Shown piece by piece: positions 8,572 to 17,587 of a stretch of 64,000 nucleotides of DNA (position 1 is the first letter of the stretch; each line of letters starts with the position of its first letter). A program made the translations under genes and the position numbers. This DNA comes from Deltaproteobacteria bacterium ADurb.Bin207 (lineage in GTDB: Bacteria > Myxococcota_A > Polyangia > Polyangiales > Polyangiaceae). The stretch is taken from contig MWCO01000026.1 of the NCBI GenBank assembly GCA_002070115.1, positions 1-64,000 on the forward strand, written 5' to 3'. Below the pieces are notes generated by a model. That model was not told the origin of the DNA. It searched no databases and saw only the letters and a program-made list of their open reading frames with translations.

Positions 8572-11500
8572 TCACTCGAAGCTTATTCGAAACCGCACAT
8601 CGGCCCCCAAGTTGCCAAGCGCCGAGTTCGATACGTTGTTGACGTTATCCCAACTTCCCAACAACGAAGAAGCTCCGGTGAGCTGCCATTCGAGGTTGGA
8701 ACGTACTTCTCGAGTATCACTCAAACCGCTAGTCACGTTGGCGCGCACTCTTTCGGTCATTCGTTTTCCAACCGTAACCGTCGGTTCGGTCCGTCCAGAC
8801 CTGGACGAATAAGCGCTTCCAAAACGAAAATCATCGATGACCGGCAGTGACTGCCGCACCATGGTATCCGCACCCGTCAGTGTAGACAGCGCTTCGAGGG
8901 CTGCTGTTTCGCCCAGACTCGACGCTTGCATCTGGTCGAGTTCAGCGCGTGTGACGCCCAAAGTCAGCAGCAGAACGATATCCTCTTGGGATAAGGCGGG
9001 CTCACTCGTGAGATCGAGGCGAAGGTTATCCGTATCGCCATGGGCATGTAATTGGATACGCCATTGCCCCCCCGCCCGCGATACCTCTGTCCCAGAGGCT
9101 GCTCCGGACATCTCTAACCCACTGGAATAACGTCGAAATTCAGTTGTCGCCGTCACGTCCAGATTCGGTGCCAGACGCGTAGCGTCATCAAACCGCAATA
9201 GACCATCTCGTACTTCGAACTCGTTGGCTCGAAGTCGTACGCGGCTTCCAGGCTGAACGCGCAAGTCACCCCGCAACCCCACACGTTGATTGGAGCCCGA
9301 TAAGGTGAGCACCGGTGAATCCAAGGTGAGCTTCAGGTCCGCCAGATTGTTCCGAATCCACAACGGTCGGGGAGCGTGAACACGTACTTCGAAATCCACC
9401 ACGTCTTGCGATGGGTCATAGAGTTCGAAAGTCGTCTTTCGTGCTTTCTCGGCCAAAGAAGGAAGATCGGCTTCCATGCGAAATGGACGGGAATACTCAA
9501 AGGATAGCAGTCGCACGTCGCCGACCACACGAGGGATATTGCCCATCTCTCGCGCAAGCCTTGCGTTCCATGAAGCGGTCAAGTCCGCATCGATGGTTGC
9601 CTTGACTCCATCTAGGAAGGCAAGATGAACATCCCGTGCGGTTAGGGTGGCCGATGCGGTCCCGAAGTCGAACCCCTCGAGGGGAAGGGTTCCCACCGCG
9701 GTGATCCGTCCACCGCCCACGCGGGCATTGGCACGGACCAACTGAATCTGTCGCTCATCGATACGAACCAGTACATCGATACCGTCGATGGCCATCGGTA
9801 TGTCCGTGATTGCGAGCGACCCTTCTTGCAACGATGCTTGTCCTCGATAGCGGGGGGCCTGCCAGTCTCCGAAAACATCGATGGATGCCTGAACGACGCC
9901 TCGCGCTCGTTCGATTCGTGGCACGATGTTGGCGAGAGCTGATAAGTCCGTGGGTGTCAGTTGCGCGTGCAAGTCGAGCTGTGGCGTGCCGCTGACTTTA
10001 TGCACTTGCCCATGAGCGAGGAAGGTTCCCGACAATCCTTTCGGGCTGTGGAAATCCAACAAAATTCCGGGAATTATCACATCATCTTGCTGTAAGGTGA
10101 TGGGAGGAGTGCCCTGACGGAGCCGTACGGACCCAGCGTTGGATTGTACTTCGAGAGCAGCGAGCACCAGCGACAGATCCGCATGGCGCCAGTCATCCAA
10201 GGGCAAGTACCTCATCTCGAGCGAACCGGATAACACGCCCTTGTGTACGTCCGTGGAGGCTGCCATTGTGGGCAACACCTGTGCGATCTTCCCAAGATCG
10301 AGAGCACGGGCCACGATCGTTCCTGTGGCCACTTTGCGGGTTTGCCGCGTCAGTTGCACGTCTTGCACGATGACCTGGCCGCCAAACAACTCCCCTTGCA
10401 CATCGAATACCCCAAGGGGAGCATCTTTCGCATATGCCACTGGATCGAAAGGCGCTCCAATGGGAAGCCCACATCGCGTGCGTCCGATGACGCGCACAGG
10501 TGGATCGATTGGTGTCAGCTTGACAAATACATGAGAGGCGGGAAGCGTAGCGGTTCCGAGTTGCAACGGACTCACTTGCACGTCGATGTCCGCTTCCAAT
10601 CGGTCGAGCGTGCCTCGCACATCTGCCACGGCTGATACCCGCGCGTCGAGCCAAGCGCCGAGGCTGCCCAGGGTATCGATGGTGGACAGGGGTACATGGG
10701 AAACCGCCGCTCGACCACGAATGATACCCCCGGGACGAATGGTGCCCTGGCCCAGGACAGTTCCTTTGCCTTTTCTCAATACGATCGATCGGATATCGGC
10801 GCTTACCCCCAGGTCTTGCGCTTCACGGTCGAACCATTCGTAATCGAGCTCGAACGAGCCACCATCGAATTTCTCTTCGAACAACTCGAGCTGTTTGATG
10901 GAACCATCGACCTGCACGCCGAGCCACCCGCCACCACACCGATCGCGCGGTCCTCCTTGTTCGTAATGAAGCTGCGCATTGGCCGCGGCGACACCAAAAA
11001 TATCCTTGAACCGTGGGTCTTTGTCGAAATGGAAGATGGCGAAAAAATCACGAATATCAAAAGCCGAAGATCGAAGGTTCGCGTCGGCGACAACGGGCGC
11101 CGGCCCCGTGAAGTCCACGCGCATCGTGGGAACATGATAAGCACTGTACCCTTTCACGCCGTGAACATCGGTGATGTCCATGACCATGGGTTGAAAACGA
11201 ACCTTTGCTCGCTGCAGATCCCCTAACGCCATATCCGCGAACTCAAACCCCTCGATGGCGACATCGCCCTGTATCAAAGGCTCATCAAACACACCTGTGA
11301 TGTCTGTCGTTACGTCTGCTTTGCCCTTCCACGGAATGTCGAGCAACGGGTTGATATCTTCGAGATCGATGCGCGAGCCTTTCGACACCACCAACCGAAA
11401 CTCGTTGGCAAAGCCGAGCGACGTGAAAACGTTGAGGCTCGATTTTCCGAACTCCACGCGGCTGTTCTGGAATTCCACGGCGTGAGGGCGAACGGCAAAC

Positions 11501-12945
11501 TTTGCACTCACACTACCTTGGGATATGCCAAGGACGTGTTTACGGGATGGATTGTCATAGGCTGCATCGAAGACTTCGAAATCCCGTACGTGGGTCATGA
11601 GATTGCTGTCGATGCGTAGCGGAACGATGGTTCCCTCGACCGCCGAAAGAGTGCCTTCTTGAAAATCCATGCGCACGTGGGTGTGTTCGGTGACGCCAAG
11701 GTCGCGCATGAGCCCGGGAAACTTCATCCCTCCGATGTCCAGGCGCTCGGCTCGCAAAGGTATTCCTTTTGCCAACGGCTGTACCTGTGCGTGGTGAATT
11801 GCGACCAGACCATCCGCGAAACCAATGTGGGCTTCCGGTACATAGACGATATCCGAATCGATTCTAGCTTTGAGAGATAGAGAACTAGCAATGCGATAGA
11901 TCCCCAGGGCGATTCCTTCTCCCTGCAATTGAGCGCCAGAAATACTGGGCAACGACTGACCTCGGCGCCATTCGCCTTGTACTTCCGCGCCAATCCATCC
12001 CTGCAAGGGAAGAAACTCAATCCAACGGTTGACCAGTCGTAAAGGCGCCCGTGCTTTGCCTCCACCACGGACCGACTTTAGCCCTTGATCATCCAGAACC
12101 GCATGCACCAAACGCATCTCGAGTTCGACCCGATGCGGATCATCGGTGGACAGTTGGCATGAAGGTCGTGTATCGGGATTCGGATCTAGATCCGCCGCGC
12201 CTACCGCGCGAAACCTTCTCACTTGCAGACCGTTGGGCTCCACACGCAACCGAGCGTCCAACTCACACACCACGTCTTCATGATGAGCCTGCACCGGTTC
12301 CGGCGCACCGTATCCCGTAAAAGAAAGAGGCTCTATGCTGGTGCCTTGGATTCGACCCGTACGCAACGCGATGTCGAACACAGGCCCTTGCGCCGCGGTA
12401 ATGTCCAGATCAATCTCTTTTCCCCGCAGCCTGCGCCCATCGACCGTGATGTCCACACGCGCATCGTTGATCACCAAAGAAGAGAAAAAAGCATCTTCGG
12501 ACGATGATGGCTCGTTGTCTTTCGTAGGCATATGCCAATAGAGATTGACTACCTTCCCCTTTTGGATGACCAGACGAACCATAGGGCGCTCGATTTCGAT
12601 TTCGCCCACGTTCAGCTTGCCTTGAAGCAAAGAAAACAATTGTGGACGAAGGGATACTCGGTCGATCGTCAGCGCCGGTCCCAAGTCATCCGATGCTTGA
12701 ACCTCGATGTCTGAAATGACAATGGTGGGCGGCCACACGTGAATGGTGGTTCTAAAAAGCCCATCGAGACCCGTGTCCTGGATCAACAGGGCTCTCACTC
12801 GTTGATCGGCCCAGTTCGTGACCGCTTCCGAGCGGACCAGCACCCCCGCAAGTACTGGAAAAATACCGATAATTGCGAATAAAAAACACAACACGCGGGC
12901 GATCCATCGACCCACTTGAACACGCTGGCGCCTGCGTTTCACCAT
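8572..12945 (-). CDS. tamB: TamB-like translocation/assembly module protein (AsmA superfamily)
   Basis: A giant 1457-residue protein with an N-terminal basic stretch (MVKRRRQRVQVGR) and one signal-anchor helix (VLCFLFAIIGIFPVLAGVLV). A long periplasmic body of repeating beta segments follows, as in the lipid-conducting groove proteins TamB and YhdP. The C-terminal 350 residues match the TamB domain, including the hallmark EPALSQEDIVLLLTLGVT and a terminal beta-rich end (VRFRISFE). TamB proteins span the periplasm and take part in phospholipid transport and assembly of some outer-membrane proteins. ATG at 12945 is preferred; a TTG at 12996 would add 17 residues before the basic stretch. No tamA sits next to it, but an Omp85-like gene is at 44908. 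Confidence 0.85.
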   Translation of the reverse strand: MVKRRRQRVQVGRWIARVLCFLFAIIGIFPVLAGVLVRSEAVTNWADQRVRALLIQDTGLDGLFRTTIHVWPPTIVISDIEVQASDDLGPALTIDRVSLRPQLFSLLQGKLNVGEIEIERPMVRLVIQKGKVVNLYWHMPTKDNEPSSSEDAFFSSLVINDARVDITVDGRRLRGKEIDLDITAAQGPVFDIALRTGRIQGTSIEPLSFTGYGAPEPVQAHHEDVVCELDARLRVEPNGLQVRRFRAVGAADLDPNPDTRPSCQLSTDDPHRVELEMRLVHAVLDDQGLKSVRGGGKARAPLRLVNRWIEFLPLQGWIGAEVQGEWRRGQSLPSISGAQLQGEGIALGIYRIASSLSLKARIDSDIVYVPEAHIGFADGLVAIHHAQVQPLAKGIPLRAERLDIGGMKFPGLMRDLGVTEHTHVRMDFQEGTLSAVEGTIVPLRIDSNLMTHVRDFEVFDAAYDNPSRKHVLGISQGSVSAKFAVRPHAVEFQNSRVEFGKSSLNVFTSLGFANEFRLVVSKGSRIDLEDINPLLDIPWKGKADVTTDITGVFDEPLIQGDVAIEGFEFADMALGDLQRAKVRFQPMVMDITDVHGVKGYSAYHVPTMRVDFTGPAPVVADANLRSSAFDIRDFFAIFHFDKDPRFKDIFGVAAANAQLHYEQGGPRDRCGGGWLGVQVDGSIKQLELFEEKFDGGSFELDYEWFDREAQDLGVSADIRSIVLRKGKGTVLGQGTIRPGGIIRGRAAVSHVPLSTIDTLGSLGAWLDARVSAVADVRGTLDRLEADIDVQVSPLQLGTATLPASHVFVKLTPIDPPVRVIGRTRCGLPIGAPFDPVAYAKDAPLGVFDVQGELFGGQVIVQDVQLTRQTRKVATGTIVARALDLGKIAQVLPTMAASTDVHKGVLSGSLEMRYLPLDDWRHADLSLVLAALEVQSNAGSVRLRQGTPPITLQQDDVIIPGILLDFHSPKGLSGTFLAHGQVHKVSGTPQLDLHAQLTPTDLSALANIVPRIERARGVVQASIDVFGDWQAPRYRGQASLQEGSLAITDIPMAIDGIDVLVRIDERQIQLVRANARVGGGRITAVGTLPLEGFDFGTASATLTARDVHLAFLDGVKATIDADLTASWNARLAREMGNIPRVVGDVRLLSFEYSRPFRMEADLPSLAEKARKTTFELYDPSQDVVDFEVRVHAPRPLWIRNNLADLKLTLDSPVLTLSGSNQRVGLRGDLRVQPGSRVRLRANEFEVRDGLLRFDDATRLAPNLDVTATTEFRRYSSGLEMSGAASGTEVSRAGGQWRIQLHAHGDTDNLRLDLTSEPALSQEDIVLLLTLGVTRAELDQMQASSLGETAALEALSTLTGADTMVRQSLPVIDDFRFGSAYSSRSGRTEPTVTVGKRMTERVRANVTSGLSDTREVRSNLEWQLTGASSLLGSWDNVNNVSNSALGNLGADVRFRISFE

Positions 12946-13164
12946 CAGCCTCACCAACACGCAAAGCGTTTCTGATGGGACGAAGGAGTGGAGCAACGAC
13001 GTGCAGCCATGCGAACCTAATGAGAAAGACTACTCGGGTTTCGTGGGTAGGCAAGCAAGCTCGCCCGATGAGCAATGACTGGCTCTCGAGCCTCGAACCC
13101 TCGTTTGGTGGATCGTCGGGCTGGTATCATCGAGCTGGTGTTCGTCCGCCATGCACAGGCCTGC

Positions 13165-13554
13165 TCATTGCGGCAAAGAACGAGCGTCCGTTCGCTTCGC
13201 GAAAGAGGTAGCGACTTCGACAATCAATCCGCCTCGCTTGCCGGGGCGTGCCACCACGACCACATCCGTCGCACAAGCCTCCTCGGAAGGATGAAAAACC
13301 ACGGTTTTCTTGGGCTCCAAACCCGCGGTTCGAAGAACGGTCCACGTGGATACCAGCAGAGACACCGGACAGGCCACGTAGACCGATCCTCGTGTCGCCA
13401 GGCAAAGACGCATGGACCGTGCTGCCATGATGTCGAGAGGTTCAGTGACTACGGTGGCGATGAGGCGCACACGCCGTTCGGAATCCAAACGAACCGAATA
13501 ACCATCGTTGCGCAAAGAATCGAAGCATTCGCTGGCACCCCCGAGCAACACCAT
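13165..13554 (-). CDS. Short frame resembling the C-terminus of a TrmN6-like methyltransferase
   Basis: The frame encodes up to about 150 residues after the adenosine deaminase stop; the first ATG gives 129. The tail (TAGLEPKKTVVFHPSEEACATDVVVVARPGKRGGLIVE) resembles the C-terminal end of tRNA1(Val) A37 methyltransferase-like proteins, with the AGLEPK and FHP segments. The SAM-binding glycine loop and the NPPY motif are not visible. No ribosome binding site is evident and the frame before the ATG is open back into the deaminase gene. It could be a degraded remnant, a diverged small protein, or translationally coupled from a non-ATG start. Uncertain. Confidence 0.4.
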   Translation of the reverse strand: MVLLGGASECFDSLRNDGYSVRLDSERRVRLIATVVTEPLDIMAARSMRLCLATRGSVYVACPVSLLVSTWTVLRTAGLEPKKTVVFHPSEEACATDVVVVARPGKRGGLIVEVATSFAKRTDARSLPQ

Positions 13555-13607
13555 CGGCTGGGATCGAGGGTGATCGCGAAGCAATTCGAGAAGAAGTCGA
13601 TGCGCCG

Positions 13608-14732
13608 TCAGCTTGCCACCACGTCGGAACTGGATCTTGGTCGGTCGATGTCGAAAGCTTCCTCGAGAATTCGGCCGTCGTCTGGAAACCTTTTCAGTTC
13701 TTTGTTCAGTCGTCGAAGGCTTTGCTGTTTGATGTGGAAGGGTAAGAAAGCGGATTTGAAACCTGCAACGATCATGGATTTGATGTCGGCGACGGTGAAT
13801 CCCATTTTGGTATGGCAAAGCCAAAGCTCTTTGGAAACGGATGTATCGGTGACGAGGCGATTGTCGGTGTTGACGGTCACGCGCAGGCCAAGATTGTAAT
13901 AGAGCTTGATGGGATGGGCGGACAGGTCGCGCACGGCACCGGTTTGTACGTTGGACGAGGGGCAGCATTCGATGGGGATGCGGTGATCGTTGACGTAGTG
14001 AAGGAGGTCGCCGTTTTCGCGAAGACGAACGGCATGTCCGATGCGATGGGCCCCGCAGACATGGATGGCCTGTGCAATGGATTCGGGTCCGTAGGCCTCG
14101 CCCGCGTGAATGGTGGTATTGATGTTGTTGTCGCGCACGAGTTGAAAAGCATCTTTGTGGTGTTTGGCGGGATGATCGTATTCGGCTCCCGCAAGGTCGA
14201 ATCCGACGACACCACGGTTTTTGTATGCTACGGCGAGTTCTGCCATCTCGAGGGAGGACTCAGGAGAGATGTTTCGGATTCCGCAAACGATGATATTGCT
14301 CTCGATTCCGAATTGTTCCCGTGCTGTGCCCAACCCTTCGAGCACCGCTTCGATGACAGTGGTAAGACGCAGTCCACGACGCGTATGCAGCATCGGAGAG
14401 TATCGCACTTCCATGTAGCGAACGTTTTCGCGCGCCGCATCTTCCGCTAGCTCGTATGCCGCTCGGAAAAGAGATTCCTTGGTCTGCAGTACACTCAACG
14501 TCACATCGAATGTCTTGAGGTACTCCACCAAAGAACCGTAATTGGTGCCAAATCGTAATAACCTGCGCAGTCCATCCGCATCATCCGCGGGAAGCGTTAC
14601 GCCCTGTTCCCGCGCTAAATCCAAAATGGTGTCGACGCGCATCGAACCGTCGAGGTGAACATGGAGATCGGTCTTGGGGAGCTTTTCGAAGAACTCGAGA
14701 GGGAGCTTGATATCTTGGGTTGTGTCGGCCAT
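13608..14732 (-). CDS. add: Adenosine deaminase
   Basis: A 374-residue amidohydrolase of the ADA family, which hydrolyses adenosine or deoxyadenosine to inosine and ammonia in purine salvage. The metal-binding HVHLDG opens the barrel (about residue 24), followed by VGFDLAGAE, the catalytic HAGEAYGPESI, HRIGHAVRL, ECCPSSNVQTG and the metal-binding Asp in VNTDNRLV. All catalytic positions are present. The ATG at 14732 has TAGGG about 7 nt upstream; an in-frame start at 14777 adds 15 residues with no motif. Divergent from the acyl-CoA dehydrogenase at 14906, so the 170 bases between hold both promoters. The frame at 13165-13554 follows downstream. Confidence 0.93.
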   Translation of the reverse strand: MADTTQDIKLPLEFFEKLPKTDLHVHLDGSMRVDTILDLAREQGVTLPADDADGLRRLLRFGTNYGSLVEYLKTFDVTLSVLQTKESLFRAAYELAEDAARENVRYMEVRYSPMLHTRRGLRLTTVIEAVLEGLGTAREQFGIESNIIVCGIRNISPESSLEMAELAVAYKNRGVVGFDLAGAEYDHPAKHHKDAFQLVRDNNINTTIHAGEAYGPESIAQAIHVCGAHRIGHAVRLRENGDLLHYVNDHRIPIECCPSSNVQTGAVRDLSAHPIKLYYNLGLRVTVNTDNRLVTDTSVSKELWLCHTKMGFTVADIKSMIVAGFKSAFLPFHIKQQSLRRLNKELKRFPDDGRILEEAFDIDRPRSSSDVVAS

Positions 14733-14905
14733 ACGGGACCCTATCACAACTTCGGACGTCGTCAGCCGTTGACTCATCGCGTCAATCGCTTCATGCTGCG
14801 CCCAGTTGAAAAACTGGTGAATTGGCCCCCATGGCTCCCTATTCGCGCGGGCCTAGGGGGCGAGGAATGTCTTTTACCTGCACGGAAGCACAAGGAGACG
14901 GACCC

Positions 14906-16744
14906 ATGGCGACTGCCCCGCAGAATTTGTACAAGGCGGACCTGCGAGACGTGATGTTCGTTCTGTTCGAGCAATTCAAGCTCGGAGAGTTGCTGGGCAA
15001 AGAACCCTATGAGGCATGGGGAAGCGAAGAAGTTCGCATGGTGATCAACGAGTGCTATCGCTTTTGTTGCGAAGTGCTCGGACCCGTCAATGCTCTTGGC
15101 GACACGCAAGGATGCACCATCGAAAACGGCCAGGCCAAAGTGCCCCCCTGCTTCAAGACCGCCCATGCGCAACTCTATGAAGCAGGCTGGAAAGCCGTCG
15201 GAGTGAGCCCTCACTTCGATGGCCAGGGGGCCCCCAAGGCCGTCTATATGGCGGTGGAGGAATTCATCACAGGCGCCAATACCTCGTTGAGCATGTATCC
15301 GGGGCTCGCTCACGGCGCGGCGGAACTCATCGAAACCTTTGGTACGGAAGAGCAAAAAGCGCGCTACTGCCACAAGATTTTTCACGGCACCTGGGGGGGG
15401 ACCATGTGTCTGACCGAGCCAGAAGCCGGCTCAGACGTGGGTGCGGCCCGCTCCAAAGCCTTCAAAAATCCCGATGGAACCTACCGAATCGAGGGAACGA
15501 AACTGTTCATCTCCAGCGGTGACTCGGACATGGTGGAAAATGTCATCCATCTGGTCCTCGCTCGTATCGACGGTGCCGCCGCTGGCACCAAAGGACTAAG
15601 CCTATTTATCGTTCCGAAACTCCGTATCAAGGAAGATGGTTCTTGCGGTGAACCCAACGATGTCGTGCTCGCGGGCCTCGAACACAAAATGGGCATCAAA
15701 GGATCAACCACCGCGCTGCTGAACTTCGGTGAGAACGGCCAGTGCATCGGTGAACTCGTGGGCGGTGTCGAGCACGAAGGCATGAAGCAGATGTTCATGA
15801 TGATGAATGGCGCGCGCATCTTCGTCGGTATCCAAGGGCTCGCCAACGCCTCCAGCGCCTATCTCAATGCCCTCACTTTCTGCCGCGACCGAAAACAAGG
15901 ATCTTCTATCGATAATTTCAAGGACCCCAATGCCCCTCGTGTACCGATTATCCAGCATCCAGATGTCCGACGCATGTTGCTCGACATGAAATCACGGGTG
16001 GAAGGCATTCGCGCGCTCGCCATCAAGTTGTCCATGCATCAAGATTTGGCTCGTGTCGCTTCCGACGAAAAAGCCAAAGACCACCATCAGGGGCAAGTCG
16101 ACCTGTTGACACCGATCGTGAAAGCGTATGGCACCGATGAAGCCTACCGCGTGTGCGTGACAGCGATGCAGGCCATGGGAGGCGCCGGCTACATCAGCGA
16201 TTATGGTGTCGAGCAATATTGCCGAGACTCGCGCATCTTCACCATCTACGAGGGAACCAACCACATCCAAGCCATGGACTTGGTCGGACGGAAACTGAGT
16301 CAGCGAAAAGGTGCCAATTTTCAAGAGCTTGTGGGAGATATCGCCAAGTTCGTGGCGAAACATAAAGAGCATCCCCGGCTCGGCGCACCGGTCCAACTCC
16401 TCGCCAAAGCACAAGAAACCATCGCTGCTACAGCCATGCTCTTGTTCAAATGGTCACAGTCCGGAAAACTGAAATATGTTGATCTGCACGCTAACCGATT
16501 CCTTGAAATGATGGGCGCCACCACCGTGGCATGGCTGCTGTTGGAAGCCGCCCTCATCGCGGAAGAAGCCTTGCAAAACGTGCAAAACGATCATCCCGAT
16601 CGCTTCTTTTACGAAGGAAAAATTCAGGCCGCCCGGTTTTTTGCCCACAATAACCTGCCCCTCGTTCCTGCCCTCGGCGCCATGATGCAAACGGACGACG
16701 ATTCGGCGATGGCCATTCCGGAAGAAGCTTTCTCCACGATCTGA
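14906..16744 (+). CDS. Large acyl-CoA dehydrogenase (DmdC/AidB-type, with C-terminal extension)
   Basis: A 612-residue flavoprotein, about 200 residues longer than a classic acyl-CoA dehydrogenase. FAD/substrate signature GGTMCLTEPEAGSDVG lies in the first third, GGAGYISDYGVEQYCRDSRI further on, and the catalytic Glu in IYEGTNHIQ at about residue 449. The extra N-terminal helices and the C-terminal domain with QLLAKAQETI match the group that includes 3-methylmercaptopropionyl-CoA dehydrogenase DmdC; the true substrate is unknown and could be a medium- or long-chain acyl-CoA. AAGGAG lies 8 nt before the ATG at 14906, which settles the start over an upstream frame extension at 14822. Monocistronic by appearance. 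Confidence 0.9.
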   Translation: MATAPQNLYKADLRDVMFVLFEQFKLGELLGKEPYEAWGSEEVRMVINECYRFCCEVLGPVNALGDTQGCTIENGQAKVPPCFKTAHAQLYEAGWKAVGVSPHFDGQGAPKAVYMAVEEFITGANTSLSMYPGLAHGAAELIETFGTEEQKARYCHKIFHGTWGGTMCLTEPEAGSDVGAARSKAFKNPDGTYRIEGTKLFISSGDSDMVENVIHLVLARIDGAAAGTKGLSLFIVPKLRIKEDGSCGEPNDVVLAGLEHKMGIKGSTTALLNFGENGQCIGELVGGVEHEGMKQMFMMMNGARIFVGIQGLANASSAYLNALTFCRDRKQGSSIDNFKDPNAPRVPIIQHPDVRRMLLDMKSRVEGIRALAIKLSMHQDLARVASDEKAKDHHQGQVDLLTPIVKAYGTDEAYRVCVTAMQAMGGAGYISDYGVEQYCRDSRIFTIYEGTNHIQAMDLVGRKLSQRKGANFQELVGDIAKFVAKHKEHPRLGAPVQLLAKAQETIAATAMLLFKWSQSGKLKYVDLHANRFLEMMGATTVAWLLLEAALIAEEALQNVQNDHPDRFFYEGKIQAARFFAHNNLPLVPALGAMMQTDDDSAMAIPEEAFSTI

Positions 16745-16800
16745 ATCTCACCCCCTGCGCATGAGCATCGAGACTCCCCGCTCCGTGCTAGCATCCGAGC

Positions 16801-17568
16801 ATGCACACCATTCGACTCTCCACGCTTTCCCTTGCCGCTTGCTGCTTTTCGCTTCCAGCATCCGCTCAATCATCACCGCCTGCCCATGATGATTTTCAAT
16901 CGGGTGGGCTGGCTCCCCCTACCGCTCCCCCTCCCATCCAAACGCAACATCCTGGATTTCAAAGTGAAACCGAGAGAACCCTCGATGAATCCGAAAAAGA
17001 AGATGCAGGAAGAAACCTCGATTGGGTCTACTTCGATGTGGAAGGCGGCTACGAAGTCGTGGGGTTGGAAACATTGAAAAGCAAAGGTCTGACCTACGAT
17101 GATGCGCAAACTTCGGACGGCGGGTTGATGCTGGGAACGGGTCTTGGACTGCGTTTGATCTACATGACCGTGGGTGCTCGCGCCCGCGTCGGAATGCTTT
17201 CGCTCGGTAACCTCGGAACCATCAACGGAGAATTTGGGGTCAATTTGCCCCTCGGCGACCTCGAACCGTCCTTCCACGTCGGTGCCGGTTATGCCTTCTT
17301 GGCTTCTCCCGATGCCGATCGTTGGGGCGGCGACCCCACGATCCATGGTTGGAACACCCGGCTCGGCGCAGGCTTCGATTATTATGTGACACCCGCGTTT
17401 TCCGTAGGCGCGCGGTTATCCGGCGATGTCCTTTTCCTGTCTCGAAAAGCCATGACCCTAGAGCCAACCTCGAATCTCGGTGCAAACGCACGACAAGCCG
17501 CTTCCTCCAAAGGCAACGGGATCGGCGCCGCTTTCTCCGCTTCCCTCGGCTTGGCTCTGCACTTATGA
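16801..17568 (+). CDS. Outer-membrane beta-barrel-like protein, unknown function
   Basis: A 255-residue protein with a signal peptide (MHTIRLSTLSLAACCFSLPASAQS). A Pro-rich spacer with acidic residues follows, then alternating hydrophobic/aromatic strands (WVYFDVEGGYEVVGL, LMLGTGLGLRLIYMTVGARARVGML, FHVGAGYAFLA, RLGAGFDYYVTPAFSVGARLSGDVLFL) that end AAFSASLGLALHL. This is the look of an eight-stranded outer-membrane barrel. The strand pattern resembles secreted barrel proteins common in Myxococcota; no named family is recognised. It lies 20 bases before the PrsW-like gene. Confidence 0.6.
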   Translation: MHTIRLSTLSLAACCFSLPASAQSSPPAHDDFQSGGLAPPTAPPPIQTQHPGFQSETERTLDESEKEDAGRNLDWVYFDVEGGYEVVGLETLKSKGLTYDDAQTSDGGLMLGTGLGLRLIYMTVGARARVGMLSLGNLGTINGEFGVNLPLGDLEPSFHVGAGYAFLASPDADRWGGDPTIHGWNTRLGAGFDYYVTPAFSVGARLSGDVLFLSRKAMTLEPTSNLGANARQAASSKGNGIGAAFSASLGLALHL

Positions 17569-17587
17569 CGTCTCGCGCGAAGTGGAT

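Noticed and set aside
13608-13968. Frame running through the adenosine deaminase 3' end in another phase
   Set aside because: Its upper part is Arg/Gln/His-rich nonsense; only the section after the deaminase stop (13165-13554) has protein-like character.
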